Assembly: GCF_000092025.1 (NCBI RefSeq)
Contig: NC_003062.2
Location: 804,001 to 868,000, forward strand
DNA length: 64,000 nt
DNA from: Agrobacterium fabrum str. C58
Lineage (GTDB): Bacteria > Pseudomonadota > Alphaproteobacteria > Rhizobiales > Rhizobiaceae
Reading direction: 5' to 3'
This document shows, piece after piece, positions 8,454 to 17,121 of the stretch. Under the pieces are notes generated by a model. The model saw only the letters and a program-made list of their open reading frames with translations. It made no database searches and was not told the DNA's origin. A program made the position numbers and the translations under genes. How positions within the stretch are numbered: the first letter of the stretch is position 1; each line of letters opens with the position of its first letter.

Positions 8454-8876
8454 TCAGTTTGCGGCGAGGAATTCCGCGCAATAGCTCGGGCCGTTGACGC
8501 CGGGGCGGTCGGAGACCGTGCGTACGGCAGTGATTTTGTAGTCGCTGGAAACAACCAGCTGCACGGTGCAGGAGAGCGAAGCGCTGCGGGCCGGCGAGAT
8601 CTGGCGACCCTTCTTGCCATCCTTGCCTTCTTCGAACTTGGCCGGAATGGTGGCCTTCTTGTAGCCGCCGCGCCAGTTATAGACAGTGGAGCTGCCGGTT
8701 TCCGTGTCGCTCAGCGGCGGGCCGAATTTTGCGAAGAAAATACCGGCTGACTGGCCGACCCAGCGGGTCTCGACCGGGCTCTTCTGAGCAAATGTGGGGG
8801 CGGAGCCACCGGTGGAGGTGGTGCAGGCGGAGAGCGCAATGGCAAACGCTGCGAGCGTTACGCTGCGAAATAGCAT
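8454..8876 (-). CDS. Predicted lipoprotein of unknown function
   Basis: 140 residues. The signal segment MLFRSVTLAAFAIALSAC ends in a lipobox with cysteine 18. The mature part contains WVGQSAGIFFAKFGPP and VYNWRGGYKK, then two cysteines, LSCTVQLVVSSD and YCAEF, likely forming a disulfide in the periplasm. The overall look resembles SmpA/OmlA-like small rhizobial lipoproteins, where a conserved Phe-Gly-Pro-Pro turn precedes a tyrosine/tryptophan strand, but I cannot assign the family. Single gene with its own terminator. Confidence 0.75.
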   Translation of the reverse strand: MLFRSVTLAAFAIALSACTTSTGGSAPTFAQKSPVETRWVGQSAGIFFAKFGPPLSDTETGSSTVYNWRGGYKKATIPAKFEEGKDGKKGRQISPARSASLSCTVQLVVSSDYKITAVRTVSDRPGVNGPSYCAEFLAAN

Positions 8877-9140
8877 GGTGAAATGTCCTTTGTGCCGTGT
8901 CCGGCTTCCCGCCGGTCATTCCGTTCCCCTAGCAGATTTGGCGGCGGGGGGCAGGGGAGGTGTGCGGCTTGACGAAAATTTCCTGCCACAATTGCTTTTT
9001 TGTAACGTTTTCTGCCCTTCCGCCGCACTCTGCGGGTGCTTGACGGGGCTGTTGCACGGGACGGCAAAAACTTGTCATAAAAAATGCAATAAGCCGCTTG
9101 TCGAATGCCGGAGGCTGGTCTATAGACGCGCTGCTGGTCA

Positions 9141-9217
9141 CGGAGTGTAGCGCAGTCTGGTAGCGCACGTCGTTCGGGACGACGGGGTCGGAGGTTCGAA
9201 TCCTCTCACTCCGACCA
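9141..9217 (+). tRNA. tRNA-Pro (anticodon CGG)
   Basis: The acceptor arms CGGAGTG (9141-9147) and CACTCCG (9207-9213), discriminator A and encoded CCA (9215-9217) are all present. The anticodon stem CGTCG/CGACG holds TTCGGGA, anticodon CGG. The T-arm has GGTTCGAATCC. A 77-base gene. Confidence 0.95.
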
Positions 9218-9283
9218 GCTTGAAGCCTTGTGTGTCAGGCTTTCTGGCGTTTTATCTTCTTATTTAAATATAGCCGTTTTTGC

Positions 9284-9434
9284 CTATGCGCACAGAATGC
9301 GCACGGTTTCAGAATGCGTTTGCAGCACTTGCTGGAATTCTGGAGCGTTGTGCAGATATGTTCTTTCGAATTCATCGCTGGTAGTGCCGAGCATGCAGCG
9401 GCCTCATGAACATCAACGCCAGCATGGGCACGCC
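9284..9434 (-). pseudogene. Tyrosine-recombinase (integrase) C-terminal remnant beside tRNA-Pro
   Basis: On the minus strand, the 9284-9400 segment reads CMLGTTSDEFERTYLHNAPE and ends in a TAG. It resembles the end of tyrosine recombinases, where LGHS-x-x-T-x-x-x-Y-x-H carries the nucleophilic tyrosine. Just upstream, in another frame, GVPMLALMFM resembles the preceding GVP-L-x-V-x-x-x-LG helix, so a frameshift seems to separate the two. Nothing longer survives. A recombinase relic next to a tRNA gene suggests an old integration at tRNA-Pro. Identification rests on a short match. Confidence 0.45.
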
Positions 9435-9488
9435 AACAAGCCCGTTTCGGCCGGCTTTTAAACGCCGCAGCCGGTCACCCGAACGAAA

Positions 9489-9520
9489 GAGGCCCGTCGC
9501 TCCGCCAAGCGCCAGGCCTC
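9489..9520 (-). terminator. Terminator-like hairpin in the integrase-relic region
   Basis: GAGGCC and GGCCTC arms enclose an inner GCGCTTGGC/GCGGAGCGA-rich loop; on the minus strand the hairpin is followed by TCTTTCG. It shares GGCGGAGCGAC-like sequence with the region after the second hairpin at 9672-9705. No coding gene can be assigned to it. Confidence 0.35.
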
Positions 9521-9665
9521 AATGTCGCGGCGGCCTTGTTTCAGGGGACGCGCGACATCTGAAAGTCTTAAAAGCCTCGATTCCGATCCACAACCTCAGA
9601 AGTTACCCGTCATCGCCTTGCGCCCCGAATTTCAGGGGCTGTCGTGGTCATCAATTTGTCGCGAT

Positions 9666-9705
9666 CAAAAAAGAGGCCCGCTGTTCTCTCGAACAACGAG
9701 CCTCT
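9666..9705 (-). terminator. Strong minus-strand terminator without an assigned gene
   Basis: A 15-base stem (9672-9686 with 9691-9705, a few mismatches) with loop TCTC is followed on the minus strand by six to seven T. No minus-strand ORF lies in the 170 bases before it, so it may end a small RNA or be left from a deleted gene. Confidence 0.55.
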
Positions 9706-9874
9706 GTTGGGTCGCCTGGCGGAGCGACCGCGCGCAAATTCGCTTTTTGCACATGAACGTCAAATGAACGAACGGCTTTCCCAAAGACTGAGAAACAACC
9801 TGTAAAAATCAGGGGCTGATGGATCGGAAAGCGCGCTCAGCCGTTATCTATCCATAACAACAATGGAGGATAAC

Positions 9875-9952
9875 ATGCTGAAGGGTATTGCACTGTGGGC
9901 GATGGGCGTTCCGGTTGTCGTGATCATTCTGCTTTATATGTTCGTGTTTTAA
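9875..9952 (+). CDS. 25-residue single-span membrane peptide
   Basis: ATG at 9875 follows GGAGGA by five bases, and the frame ends at TAA 9950-9952. The peptide is almost entirely one hydrophobic helix: MLKGIALWAMGVPVVVIILL and then YMFVF. A strong terminator follows 26 bases later, so start, helix and terminator form a complete tiny gene. Single-span peptides of this size often bind and modulate membrane complexes; the partner is unknown. Its confidence comes from the ribosome binding site, the amphiphile-free helix and the terminator; no homologue could be checked. Confidence 0.6.
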   Translation: MLKGIALWAMGVPVVVIILLYMFVF

Positions 9953-9977
9953 GTCGCATCTGGACGACAGACCAAAC

Positions 9978-10006
9978 AAAAAGGCGACCACACCGTGGTC
10001 GCCTTT
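9978..10006. terminator. Bidirectional terminator between the membrane peptide and cysN
   Basis: AGGCGACCAC and GTGGTCGCCT pair around ACC, with AAAA before and TTTT after, so it works in both directions: for the 25-residue peptide gene on plus and for cysN, whose stop is 21 bases away, on minus. Confidence 0.85.
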
Positions 10007-10026
10007 TGCCGTTCATGTGGGCGTTT

Positions 10027-11511
10027 TCAGTCGAGATCGCCTATGAGCCGTGAAGCTGTCGCCGCATCCGTGCGGCGGATGTCGATCTCGTCGCGGTGCT
10101 TGGCGAGCAGTTCTCCGGCCAGCAGCTTTTCCGCCAGACCGGCAGGCAGGGAGAGGATGACGCGGTCGCCCTGTTCCTCCGTCGCACCTGTGCTGCGCTT
10201 GGCCGAGATCATGCCGCCCGCCACCGTATTGTTGGTGTCAGGGTCGATCAGGATGAAGGAGCCGGTCGCCCGGTTCTGTTCATAGGGATCGAAGATCGCC
10301 GTCTCGTCGAAGGAGAGACGCACCTTGCCGATGGCGTTCATCGGCAGCGAGGTCTCATGCGCCTGCCATTCGCCTTCCCGAAGGTTGAGCTGGCTAACAG
10401 GCTGGACGCTGACGCGCTGGCGGCGGCTGGCGCTTTTCAGCCAGTAGCGTTTGCCGGCCTCGATGCCGCCCGGCTGCAGGGCGACGATCTGCGCGTCAAA
10501 AGCAAGTCCCGTGAGCGGTTGTGCCTCGATGGAAACGATCATGTCGCCGCGGGAGACATCCACTTGACGGTCGAGCACGAGCGTGACGGCATCACCCGCG
10601 ACAGCGGCATTGCGCACTAGATCGAAGGTGACGATCTGCTTGACATTGGCGACCATGCCCGAGGGCAGGACGACAACGCTGTCGCCGGGCTTCACCGAAC
10701 CGCCGGCAACCGTGCCTTGATAACCGCGGAAGCTTTCACCTGGCCGCGACACGCGCTGTACGGGCAGGCGGAAGCCACCGGACTGCGTGGAGCGGACGGT
10801 GGCAAGCTCCAGCGTCTCCACCAGCGTCGGGCCTTCATACCAGGGCATGGAGGCCTTGCCGGACAGCACGACGTTTTCACCCTTCAGCGCCGACATCGGA
10901 ATCGCGGTGATCTGCTTGATGCCGAGATCGGAGGCGAAATCGCGGAACTCGTGGGCGATCAGTTCGAAACCGGCCTTGTCGTAATTCGTCAGGTCGATCT
11001 TGTTGACCGCCAGCACGAATTGCCGGATGCCCATCAGCGCCGCAATGGTGGCGTGGCGGCGGGTCTGTTCCAGAATGCCGGTGCGCGCATCGACCAGCAG
11101 CACGGCGAGATCGGCCGTGGAAGCGCCGGTCGCCATGTTGCGGGTATATTGTTCATGGCCGGGCGTATCGGCGACGATGAAGGCGCGCCGGTCGGTGGCG
11201 AAATAACGATAGGCGACATCGATGGTGATGCCCTGTTCGCGCTCGGCCTGCAAACCATCAAGCAGCAGTGCGAAATCGGGCAGGCCGAGATCGTTCTGCT
11301 TGCCGCTGTCACGGTGCAACGTGGCGGCCTGATCTTCCTTGACGGCCTTGGTGTCCCAGAGGAGACGGCCGATCAGGGTCGATTTGCCATCATCCACGCT
11401 GCCGCAGGTGATAAGGCGCAGCGGACGCGTGTCGCGCGCCACCTTCGAATGTTCTGCAAAGGGCAGGATGGTGGCGGAAGAGGAGGGGGTGTTGGCAGCT
11501 GCAGCGCTCAT
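10027..11511 (-). CDS. cysN: Sulfate adenylyltransferase subunit 1 (GTPase)
   Basis: 494 residues. CysN hydrolyses GTP to drive formation of adenosine 5'-phosphosulfate by CysD. G-domain motifs are complete: P-loop GSVDDGKST at 37-45, then the DTPGHEQYTRNMATGAS switch region and NKIDL. EF-Tu-like beta-barrel domains follow (RPGESFRGYQGTVAGGS). The length stops after the barrels, so there is no fused APS kinase as in NodQ or CysNC. It overlaps the end of cysD by one base (TGATG), giving tight translational coupling. Last gene of the cysH-cysD-cysN run. Confidence 0.95.
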   Translation of the reverse strand: MSAAAANTPSSSATILPFAEHSKVARDTRPLRLITCGSVDDGKSTLIGRLLWDTKAVKEDQAATLHRDSGKQNDLGLPDFALLLDGLQAEREQGITIDVAYRYFATDRRAFIVADTPGHEQYTRNMATGASTADLAVLLVDARTGILEQTRRHATIAALMGIRQFVLAVNKIDLTNYDKAGFELIAHEFRDFASDLGIKQITAIPMSALKGENVVLSGKASMPWYEGPTLVETLELATVRSTQSGGFRLPVQRVSRPGESFRGYQGTVAGGSVKPGDSVVVLPSGMVANVKQIVTFDLVRNAAVAGDAVTLVLDRQVDVSRGDMIVSIEAQPLTGLAFDAQIVALQPGGIEAGKRYWLKSASRRQRVSVQPVSQLNLREGEWQAHETSLPMNAIGKVRLSFDETAIFDPYEQNRATGSFILIDPDTNNTVAGGMISAKRSTGATEEQGDRVILSLPAGLAEKLLAGELLAKHRDEIDIRRTDAATASRLIGDLD

Positions 11512-12464
11512 CAGAAATAGCCCTCGCGCTTCTTTTTCTCCATGGAGCCGGATTGGTCGCGGTCAATCGCTCGGCCCTGCCGCTCGGAGACGGTGGCGAT
11601 TTCCAGTTCGGCGATGACGTCCTGAAGCGTTGCGGCCTCGGAGCGGATGGCGCCGGTCAGCGGGAAGCAGCCGAGCGTGCGGAAGCGGATCGAGCCATGC
11701 TTGATCTCTTCACCGGGCAGAAGTTCTAGGCGCTCGTCCTCGGCAAGGATCATCATGCCGTCGCGCTCGATATAGGGGCGCTCGGCAGCGTAATAGAGCG
11801 GCACCAGCGGAATGTTTTCCGCCTCGATGTAACGCCAGATATCGACTTCGGTCCAGTTGGAAAGCGGGAAGGCGCGCACGCTTTCGCCCTTGCGAACCAT
11901 GCCGTTATAGATGTTCCACAGCTCCGGGCGCTGGTTGCGCGGATCCCATTTATGGTCGGGCGTGCGGAAGGAATAGATTCGTTCCTTGGCGCGGCTCGCC
12001 TCTTCGTCGCGTCGTGCGCCGCCGAATGCCGCGTCGAACTGGCCGGCATCCAGCGCCTGACGCAGCGCTTCCGTCTTCATGATGTCGGTGTAGAGCGCCG
12101 ATCCATGGGAGAAGGGGGTGACGTTTTCCAACGCGCCGCGAGGGTTGGTGTAGGAAATCAGGTCGAGATCGTATTCCTTCACGATATTGTCGCGGAACTC
12201 GATCATTTCCTTGAACTTCCAGCCGGTATTGACGTGCAGGAGCGGGAAGGGAATGCGCCCGGGAAAGAATGCCTTGCGCGCCAGATGCAGCAGCACGGAT
12301 GAGTCCTTGCCGATGGAATAGAGCATCACAGGGTTATCGAATTCGGCGGCGACTTCGCGGAAAATATGAATAGCTTCGTTTTCAAGCGCCTTCAGATGCG
12401 GATCGAGCGGCGGCTTGGATGCGACAGTATTCTTGCTGTCCGTCTCGTGGACTGCGTTGGACAT
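11511..12464 (-). CDS. cysD: Sulfate adenylyltransferase subunit 2
   Basis: 317 residues. This subunit transfers the adenylyl group from ATP to sulfate, giving [16 protein letters not shown] is the PP-loop-like ATP site, followed by [20 protein letters not shown] and [20 protein letters not shown], all standard for CysD. I start at MSNAVHETD (12464) with CGGAG ten bases upstream; the open frame runs back to 12860, but that part overlaps cysH in another frame and is not CysD-like. The gap from cysH is 28 bases, so the three genes are one operon. Confidence 0.95.
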   Translation of the reverse strand: MSNAVHETDSKNTVASKPPLDPHLKALENEAIHIFREVAAEFDNPVMLYSIGKDSSVLLHLARKAFFPGRIPFPLLHVNTGWKFKEMIEFRDNIVKEYDLDLISYTNPRGALENVTPFSHGSALYTDIMKTEALRQALDAGQFDAAFGGARRDEEASRAKERIYSFRTPDHKWDPRNQRPELWNIYNGMVRKGESVRAFPLSNWTEVDIWRYIEAENIPLVPLYYAAERPYIERDGMMILAEDERLELLPGEEIKHGSIRFRTLGCFPLTGAIRSEAATLQDVIAELEIATVSERQGRAIDRDQSGSMEKKKREGYF

Positions 12465-12492
12465 TGTGAACTCCGGGAGATGAACTGAATGA

Positions 12493-13254
12493 TTATCGTT
12501 GCGGGATGGCGGAAACGGGGGGTGTCTGCTCCGCACCGGCGACGTGAAGACCGCATTCGCGCTTCTCGTCGTTCTCCCACCACCATCGTCCGGCGCGCTC
12601 AGGCTCGCCGGGCTTGATGGCGCGCGTACACGGCTCGCAGCCGATGGAGGGGTAACCGCGCTGATGCAACGGGTTGACGGGGATGTTTTCCTCGGCGACA
12701 TAGGCCCTGATCTGTTCGATGTCCCAGTCGGCCAAAGCATTGATCTTGATAAGATTACGCTCAGCGTCGAACTCGGCGAATGGGGTCGCGGCGCGATTGC
12801 CGGACTGGCCGCGACGGAGCCCGGTGATCCAGAAAGCTGCACCCTCCAGTGCCTTGCCAAGCGGGATCAGCTTTCTGACATGACAGCAGGCGTGGCGGGC
12901 TTCGACGCTCTCGTAAAAGCCGTTGAGACCATACTTCGCTGCATAGGCGTCGATATCGTCTTGTTCGGGACGGAAGCGGCGGATTTCGATGCCGAAACGT
13001 TCTTCGGTTTCATCGATGAGATCGACTGTCTCCTTGAACAGCCGCCCGGTTTCCAGCGTCACGACGTCAATCGGCAGACGATGCGTACCGATGGCGGCGG
13101 TGATGACCTGATCCTCGATGCCGAGGCTGGTGGTGAAGACCGCGCGCCCGCCGAGGCCGGCAACGAAAGAAAGACGTCCGGCAAGATCGAGCCCGGCAAG
13201 CGTGGCGTCGAGGGATGCGGTATCGGCAGAAGCATTTGTTGAATTGATGGTCAT
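12493..13254 (-). CDS. cysH: Adenylyl-sulfate reductase (APS-reducing CysH)
   Basis: 253 residues from MTINSTN (13254); an alternative ATG at 13275 adds seven residues and cannot be excluded. The enzyme reduces activated sulfate to sulfite with thioredoxin electrons. [11 protein letters not shown] and [15 protein letters not shown] are the nucleotide-binding blocks. ACCHVRK and GCEPCTR supply the two cysteine pairs that hold a 4Fe-4S cluster in APS reductases, and ECGLH carries the catalytic cysteine. Absence of an APS kinase domain on CysN agrees with direct APS reduction. First gene of the operon, divergent from the Rrf2 regulator. Confidence 0.93.
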   Translation of the reverse strand: MTINSTNASADTASLDATLAGLDLAGRLSFVAGLGGRAVFTTSLGIEDQVITAAIGTHRLPIDVVTLETGRLFKETVDLIDETEERFGIEIRRFRPEQDDIDAYAAKYGLNGFYESVEARHACCHVRKLIPLGKALEGAAFWITGLRRGQSGNRAATPFAEFDAERNLIKINALADWDIEQIRAYVAEENIPVNPLHQRGYPSIGCEPCTRAIKPGEPERAGRWWWENDEKRECGLHVAGAEQTPPVSAIPQR

Positions 13255-13479
13255 TGTCACGTCCGGGATTTCCATGGCCGATTATTGTTGAAATCCGGCT
13301 ATGCGAACAGAAATGACAGTCTTTGTGCGCTGCACTTCAGAGCAAAAATGCCTCACGCGCACGATCTATGAGCAAAAGATGCCCGTTCACCTTCTTTGCA
13401 GCTTGGATTTGAATTGTGACAACTTCTGCGCTAAGCGGGAATTGCCGGGTATCCGGGCTTGTGGTCTACTGGTTTTACG

Positions 13480-13920
13480 ATGATTTCGCAGAAGGCAAAA
13501 TATGCGCTGAGGGCGCTTCTTTCGCTGGCAAAGGCCGACGGCGGCTGTCCCGTGCAGATTTCCGACATTGCCCGCGAACAGGCCATTCCGAAAAAGTTTC
13601 TCGAACAGATCCTTCTCGAAATGAAGAAGGAACGGATCGTCGAAAGCCGGCGCGGCAAGCAGGGCGGTTATCTTCTGGCGCGCCCGGCGTCAGACATCAC
13701 CTTTGGCGAAGTGCTACGCCTCATCGACGGGCCGCTTGCGCCCTTGCCCTGCCTGTCGCAGACCGCCTATCGCCGTTGTGAGGATTGCGATGGCGAAAAG
13801 CAGTGCGAGATCCGCCACGTTTTCGCCCGCGTGGCCGATGCCACCCGCAACATCCTGTTCAACACCACCGTTGCCGATGCGGTGGCGGGTGTCGAAGTGC
13901 CCGAGCTTTTGACGGCCTGA
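13480..13920 (+). CDS. Rrf2-family transcriptional regulator, probably of sulfur assimilation
   Basis: 146 residues from MISQKAKYALRAL. An N-terminal winged helix (DIAREQAIPKKFLEQILLEM, RGKQGGYLLARP) is followed by a cysteine-bearing segment: LPCLSQTAY, RRCEDCDGEKQC. Rrf2 proteins such as IscR, NsrR, RirA and CymR use this region to bind an Fe-S cluster or to sense cysteine metabolism. Position between cysHDN (divergent, 225 bases) and sbp-cysTWA (same strand, 245 bases) makes it the obvious local regulator. That regulation is inferred. Confidence 0.85.
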   Translation: MISQKAKYALRALLSLAKADGGCPVQISDIAREQAIPKKFLEQILLEMKKERIVESRRGKQGGYLLARPASDITFGEVLRLIDGPLAPLPCLSQTAYRRCEDCDGEKQCEIRHVFARVADATRNILFNTTVADAVAGVEVPELLTA

Positions 13921-14114
13921 CGAAAAAATTGTCTAAAACCCCATAATATTTTTCGCCATCACGGCAAAAAATCGTCAAAAATGTGAAACGGTTTTGCATT
14001 CAGCAAAGTTTTACACGACGCTTGTTGCGCCTTTCGCTTATGCTGCGCTGTATTTGTTGCCCGGGAAAACGCTCTCGGGAAACACTTTTTCGATCGTATT
14101 CGGCCTCATTGACC

Positions 14115-14137
14115 AACTCTACCGGTCCAGTAGAGTT
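14115..14137. promoter_or_regulatory. Inverted repeat upstream of the sulfate-binding protein gene
   Basis: Perfect 8-base arms AACTCTAC and GTAGAGTT are separated by seven bases and sit 29 bases before the sbp start. The core CTACTGG (reverse strand) also occurs just upstream of the Rrf2 gene (about 13465-13471), so it may be the Rrf2 operator. It could equally be an mRNA hairpin in the sbp leader. Confidence 0.4.
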
Positions 14138-14165
14138 AAACCATCGCAATCAGGAGGGAATACCG

Positions 14166-15191
14166 ATGTCCAAACTTCTGTCCGGTTTGAGCGCTGTCGC
14201 TCTCGGCCTTTCACTGGCACTCGGCGGCGTTGGCTCGGCCGCCGCGCAGACCAAGCTGCTCAACGTGTCCTATGATCCGACCCGTGAACTCTACAAGGAT
14301 TTCAACGAAGCCTTCGCCAAGAAGTGGAAGGCCGACACCGGTGAAGACCTCACCATCCAGCAGTCGCATGGCGGTTCCGGCAAGCAGGCGCGCTCGGTCA
14401 TCGACGGTCTGGAAGCGGATGTGGTCACGCTCGCATTGCAGAGCGATATCGACGCCATCGTCCAGAATTCCGGCAAGATCAACAAGGACTGGCGCACCCG
14501 TCTGCCGCACAATTCCTCGCCCTATACCTCGACCATCGTTTTCCTGGTGCGCAAGGGCAACCCCAAGGGTATCCATAACTGGGGCGATCTGGTGAAGGGC
14601 GATATCCAGATCGTCACGCCGAACCCGAAGACATCGGGCGGCGCGCGCTGGAATTATCTCGCCGCCTGGGCCTGGGCGAACGAAGAGTTCAAGGGCGATC
14701 AGGACAAGATCAAGGCCTATGTCGGTGATCTCTACAAGCGCGCCCCGGTTCTCGATACCGGCGCCCGTGGCTCCACCGTCACTTTCGCACAGCGCCAGAT
14801 CGGTGACGTGCTGCTGGCCTGGGAAAACGAAGCCTATCTCGCCGGTCAGGAATTCGGCGCTGACGCCTTCGATATCGTCGTGCCGCCGATCTCGATCCTC
14901 GCCGAACCGCCGGTCGCCGTGGTTGACGCCAACGTCGACGCCAAGGGCACCCGCAAGGCGGCGGAAGCCTATCTGCAATATCTCTATTCCGACGAGGGCC
15001 AGAATATTGCGGCGAAGCACTTCTATCGTCCGTCCAACCCTGCAGTCGTCTCCAAGGACCTGTTGAAGCAGCTGCCTGATATCAAGCTCGTTACCATCGA
15101 CGATCCGATCTTCGGCGGTTGGGCCAAGGCGCAGCCAGAACATTTCGGTGACGGCGGCATCTTCGACCAGATTTACAAGCCCGCGAAGTAA
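14166..15191 (+). CDS. sbp: Sulfate ABC transporter, periplasmic binding protein
   Basis: 341 residues, starting at ATG 14166 behind a strong AGGAGGG. The signal peptide covers about residues 1-27 ([16 protein letters not shown]). The mature protein reads [38 protein letters not shown] and [15 protein letters not shown], the sulfate-binding loops of Sbp/CysP. It captures sulfate or thiosulfate for CysTWA. The longer open frame upstream has no signal sequence at its start and is not used. First gene of the transporter operon; hairpins after its stop may raise its mRNA relative to the permease genes. Confidence 0.95.
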   Translation: MSKLLSGLSAVALGLSLALGGVGSAAAQTKLLNVSYDPTRELYKDFNEAFAKKWKADTGEDLTIQQSHGGSGKQARSVIDGLEADVVTLALQSDIDAIVQNSGKINKDWRTRLPHNSSPYTSTIVFLVRKGNPKGIHNWGDLVKGDIQIVTPNPKTSGGARWNYLAAWAWANEEFKGDQDKIKAYVGDLYKRAPVLDTGARGSTVTFAQRQIGDVLLAWENEAYLAGQEFGADAFDIVVPPISILAEPPVAVVDANVDAKGTRKAAEAYLQYLYSDEGQNIAAKHFYRPSNPAVVSKDLLKQLPDIKLVTIDDPIFGGWAKAQPEHFGDGGIFDQIYKPAK

Positions 15192-15227
15192 GCGGATGAT
15201 GGGGTGAAACGCGATCACCCCGTCCGC
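15192..15227 (+). terminator. Hairpin after sbp, possible partial terminator or mRNA stabiliser
   Basis: GGGGTGA at 15201-15207 pairs with TCACCCC at 15215-15221, and further pairing of CGGA with TCCG flanks it. No T-run follows, so full termination is unlikely. Confidence 0.45.
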
Positions 15228-15249
15228 AGGGACAAGAGAAAAGAACCTG

Positions 15250-15276
15250 ATCGACCGGACAATTGTTCCGGTCGAT
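15250..15276 (+). other. Perfect 10-bp hairpin in the sbp-cysT gap
   Basis: ATCGACCGGA (15250-15259) pairs exactly with TCCGGTCGAT (15267-15276) around a 7-base loop, followed by ACTTTATAATA. With the preceding hairpin it makes the 196-base sbp-cysT gap strongly structured. This is often how a binding-protein mRNA segment is protected from 3' decay in ABC operons. Confidence 0.55.
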
Positions 15277-15387
15277 ACTTTATAATAAACGCCGGGGAAC
15301 ACCGGCTCCCAGAGGGCATTTCCAGGAAAAGTGGACCCCGGTTTCCTGTCCTGAAAATGTACAAAACAAAGATTATCCGGAGCCTTG

Positions 15388-16245
15388 ATGAGCAATAATA
15401 CATCCGGAAACAGGTGGAAATGGCGGCAGTCGAGCGTCATACCCGGCTTCGGCCTGACGTTTGGTTACACTGTCACCTATCTGTTTCTCATCATTCTTAT
15501 TCCGCTCGGCGGCCTTGTCTGGTCCACGGCGAAACTCGGTTTTGCAGATTTCATTGCGATTGCCACCGATAGCCGCACGCTGAATGCGCTGCGTGTCAGC
15601 TTCGGCACGGCCTTCATTGCCGCGCTGGTCAACGCCGTTTTCGGCGTCATCGTCGCCTGGGTGCTGACGCGGTATCGTTTCCCCGGTCGCCGTTTCGTCG
15701 ATGCCATCGTCGATCTGCCCTTCGCCCTGCCGACGGCGGTGGCAGGTATTGCACTCACCACGCTTTATGCCAATCGCGGCTGGGTCGGCTCGCTATTCGA
15801 ACCTTTCGGCATCAAGATCGCCTTTACGCCAACCGGCATCGTCATCGCGCTGATCTTCATCGGCCTGCCTTTCGTGGTCCGCACCGTGCAGCCGGTCATG
15901 GAAGAGATCGACCGTCAGGTGGAGGAAGTGGCGGCGACGCTTGGCGCCAACCGTTTCCAGACCATCACCCGTGTTCTGCTGCCGAGCCTCACGCCCGCCA
16001 TCCTCACGGGTTTTGCGCTCGCCTTCGCGCGTGGCGTTGGCGAATATGGTTCGGTTATCTTCATCGCCGGCAATATCCCTTACGTCTCGGAAATCGCACC
16101 GCTCCTCATCGTCATCCGGCTGGAGGAGTTCAATTATGCGGCAGCCACCGGCATCGCCACCATCATGCTGATCATCTCGTTTGCCATGCTGTTCCTCATC
16201 AATCTCATTCAGGCCTGGAGCCGCAAGAGGTACGGTTATGTCTGA
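15388..16245 (+). CDS. cysT: Sulfate ABC transporter permease CysT
   Basis: 285 residues, starting at ATG 15388 with CCGGAG just upstream; a TTG directly before it extends the frame by one codon only. An inner-membrane permease with about six spans. [20 protein letters not shown] is the cytoplasmic EAA loop that docks to the ATPase, and [15 protein letters not shown] is typical of CysT. Stop and the next start overlap by eight bases (ATGTCTGA). Confidence 0.93.
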   Translation: MSNNTSGNRWKWRQSSVIPGFGLTFGYTVTYLFLIILIPLGGLVWSTAKLGFADFIAIATDSRTLNALRVSFGTAFIAALVNAVFGVIVAWVLTRYRFPGRRFVDAIVDLPFALPTAVAGIALTTLYANRGWVGSLFEPFGIKIAFTPTGIVIALIFIGLPFVVRTVQPVMEEIDRQVEEVAATLGANRFQTITRVLLPSLTPAILTGFALAFARGVGEYGSVIFIAGNIPYVSEIAPLLIVIRLEEFNYAAATGIATIMLIISFAMLFLINLIQAWSRKRYGYV

Positions 16246-17110
16246 GACCGCTTCCCGCACCTCGCCCCGGCCATTCCGCGATCCCGCAAGCGAAAGCCTT
16301 CCCGCGCGGCTGGCGCTGATCGCCGTTGCCTTCCTGTTCCTCGCGGCCTTCCTGGTGCTGCCGCTTGTCTCGGTCTTCTTCGAAGCCTTCCGCAAGGGCG
16401 CGGATTCCTTCTGGGATGCCATCGTCGAACCAGATGCGCTGTCGGCCATCCGCCTGACGCTGCTCGTCGCCGCCATTTCGGTGCCGCTCAACGTCGTTTT
16501 CGGGGTTGCCGCCGCCTGGGCGATCGCCAAATTCGAATTCAAGGGCAAGGCGTTCCTGATCACCCTGATCGACCTGCCGTTCTCGATCTCGCCGGTCATA
16601 TCGGGCCTCGTCTATGTCATCCTGTTTTCCGCTCACAGCGTGCTCGGACCATGGTTGAAGAGTTACGGCATCGAAATCCTCTTTGCGGTCCCGGGCATCG
16701 TGCTGGCTACCATCTTCGTCACCTTTCCCTTCGTCGCGCGCGAACTGATCCCGCTGATGCAGGATCAGGGCAATGGCGACGAGGAGGCGGCGATTTCGCT
16801 TGGCGCATCCGGCTGGCAGACCTTCTGGTATGTGACGCTGCCCAATATCAAATGGGGCTTGCTTTACGGTGTGCTGCTCTGCAACGCCCGCGCCATGGGC
16901 GAGTTCGGCGCCGTGTCCGTCGTATCAGGCCACATCCGCGGCGAGACCAACACCATGCCGCTGCATGTCGAGATACTCTATAATGAGTACAATATCGGCG
17001 CATCTTTCGCCGTAGCGACACTGCTTGCAGGCCTCGCGCTGGTGACGCTCGTTCTCAAAACCATTCTCGAAATACGCTTTGGCGCGGGCAACGCAGCCGG
17101 CAAGCATTGA
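16238..17110 (+). CDS. cysW: Sulfate ABC transporter permease CysW
   Basis: 290 residues from MSETASRTS. Partner of CysT in the sulfate/thiosulfate channel, with about six membrane spans. [19 protein letters not shown] and the EAA loop [19 protein letters not shown] identify it, and [19 protein letters not shown] is characteristic of CysW. It begins inside the end of cysT (8-base overlap) and ends 11 bases before cysA, so translation is coupled through the operon. Confidence 0.93.
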   Translation: MSETASRTSPRPFRDPASESLPARLALIAVAFLFLAAFLVLPLVSVFFEAFRKGADSFWDAIVEPDALSAIRLTLLVAAISVPLNVVFGVAAAWAIAKFEFKGKAFLITLIDLPFSISPVISGLVYVILFSAHSVLGPWLKSYGIEILFAVPGIVLATIFVTFPFVARELIPLMQDQGNGDEEAAISLGASGWQTFWYVTLPNIKWGLLYGVLLCNARAMGEFGAVSVVSGHIRGETNTMPLHVEILYNEYNIGASFAVATLLAGLALVTLVLKTILEIRFGAGNAAGKH

Positions 17111-17121
17111 AAGGCATCTTC

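Noticed and set aside
9218..9800. Intact integrated element next to tRNA-Pro
   Set aside because: Only a frameshifted C-terminal recombinase fragment is visible; no repeated tRNA 3' end or other mobile-element gene lies downstream.
12465..12860. N-terminal extension of cysD into cysH
   Set aside because: The extension overlaps cysH in a different frame, is unlike CysD, and the ATG at 12464 has a proper ribosome binding site.
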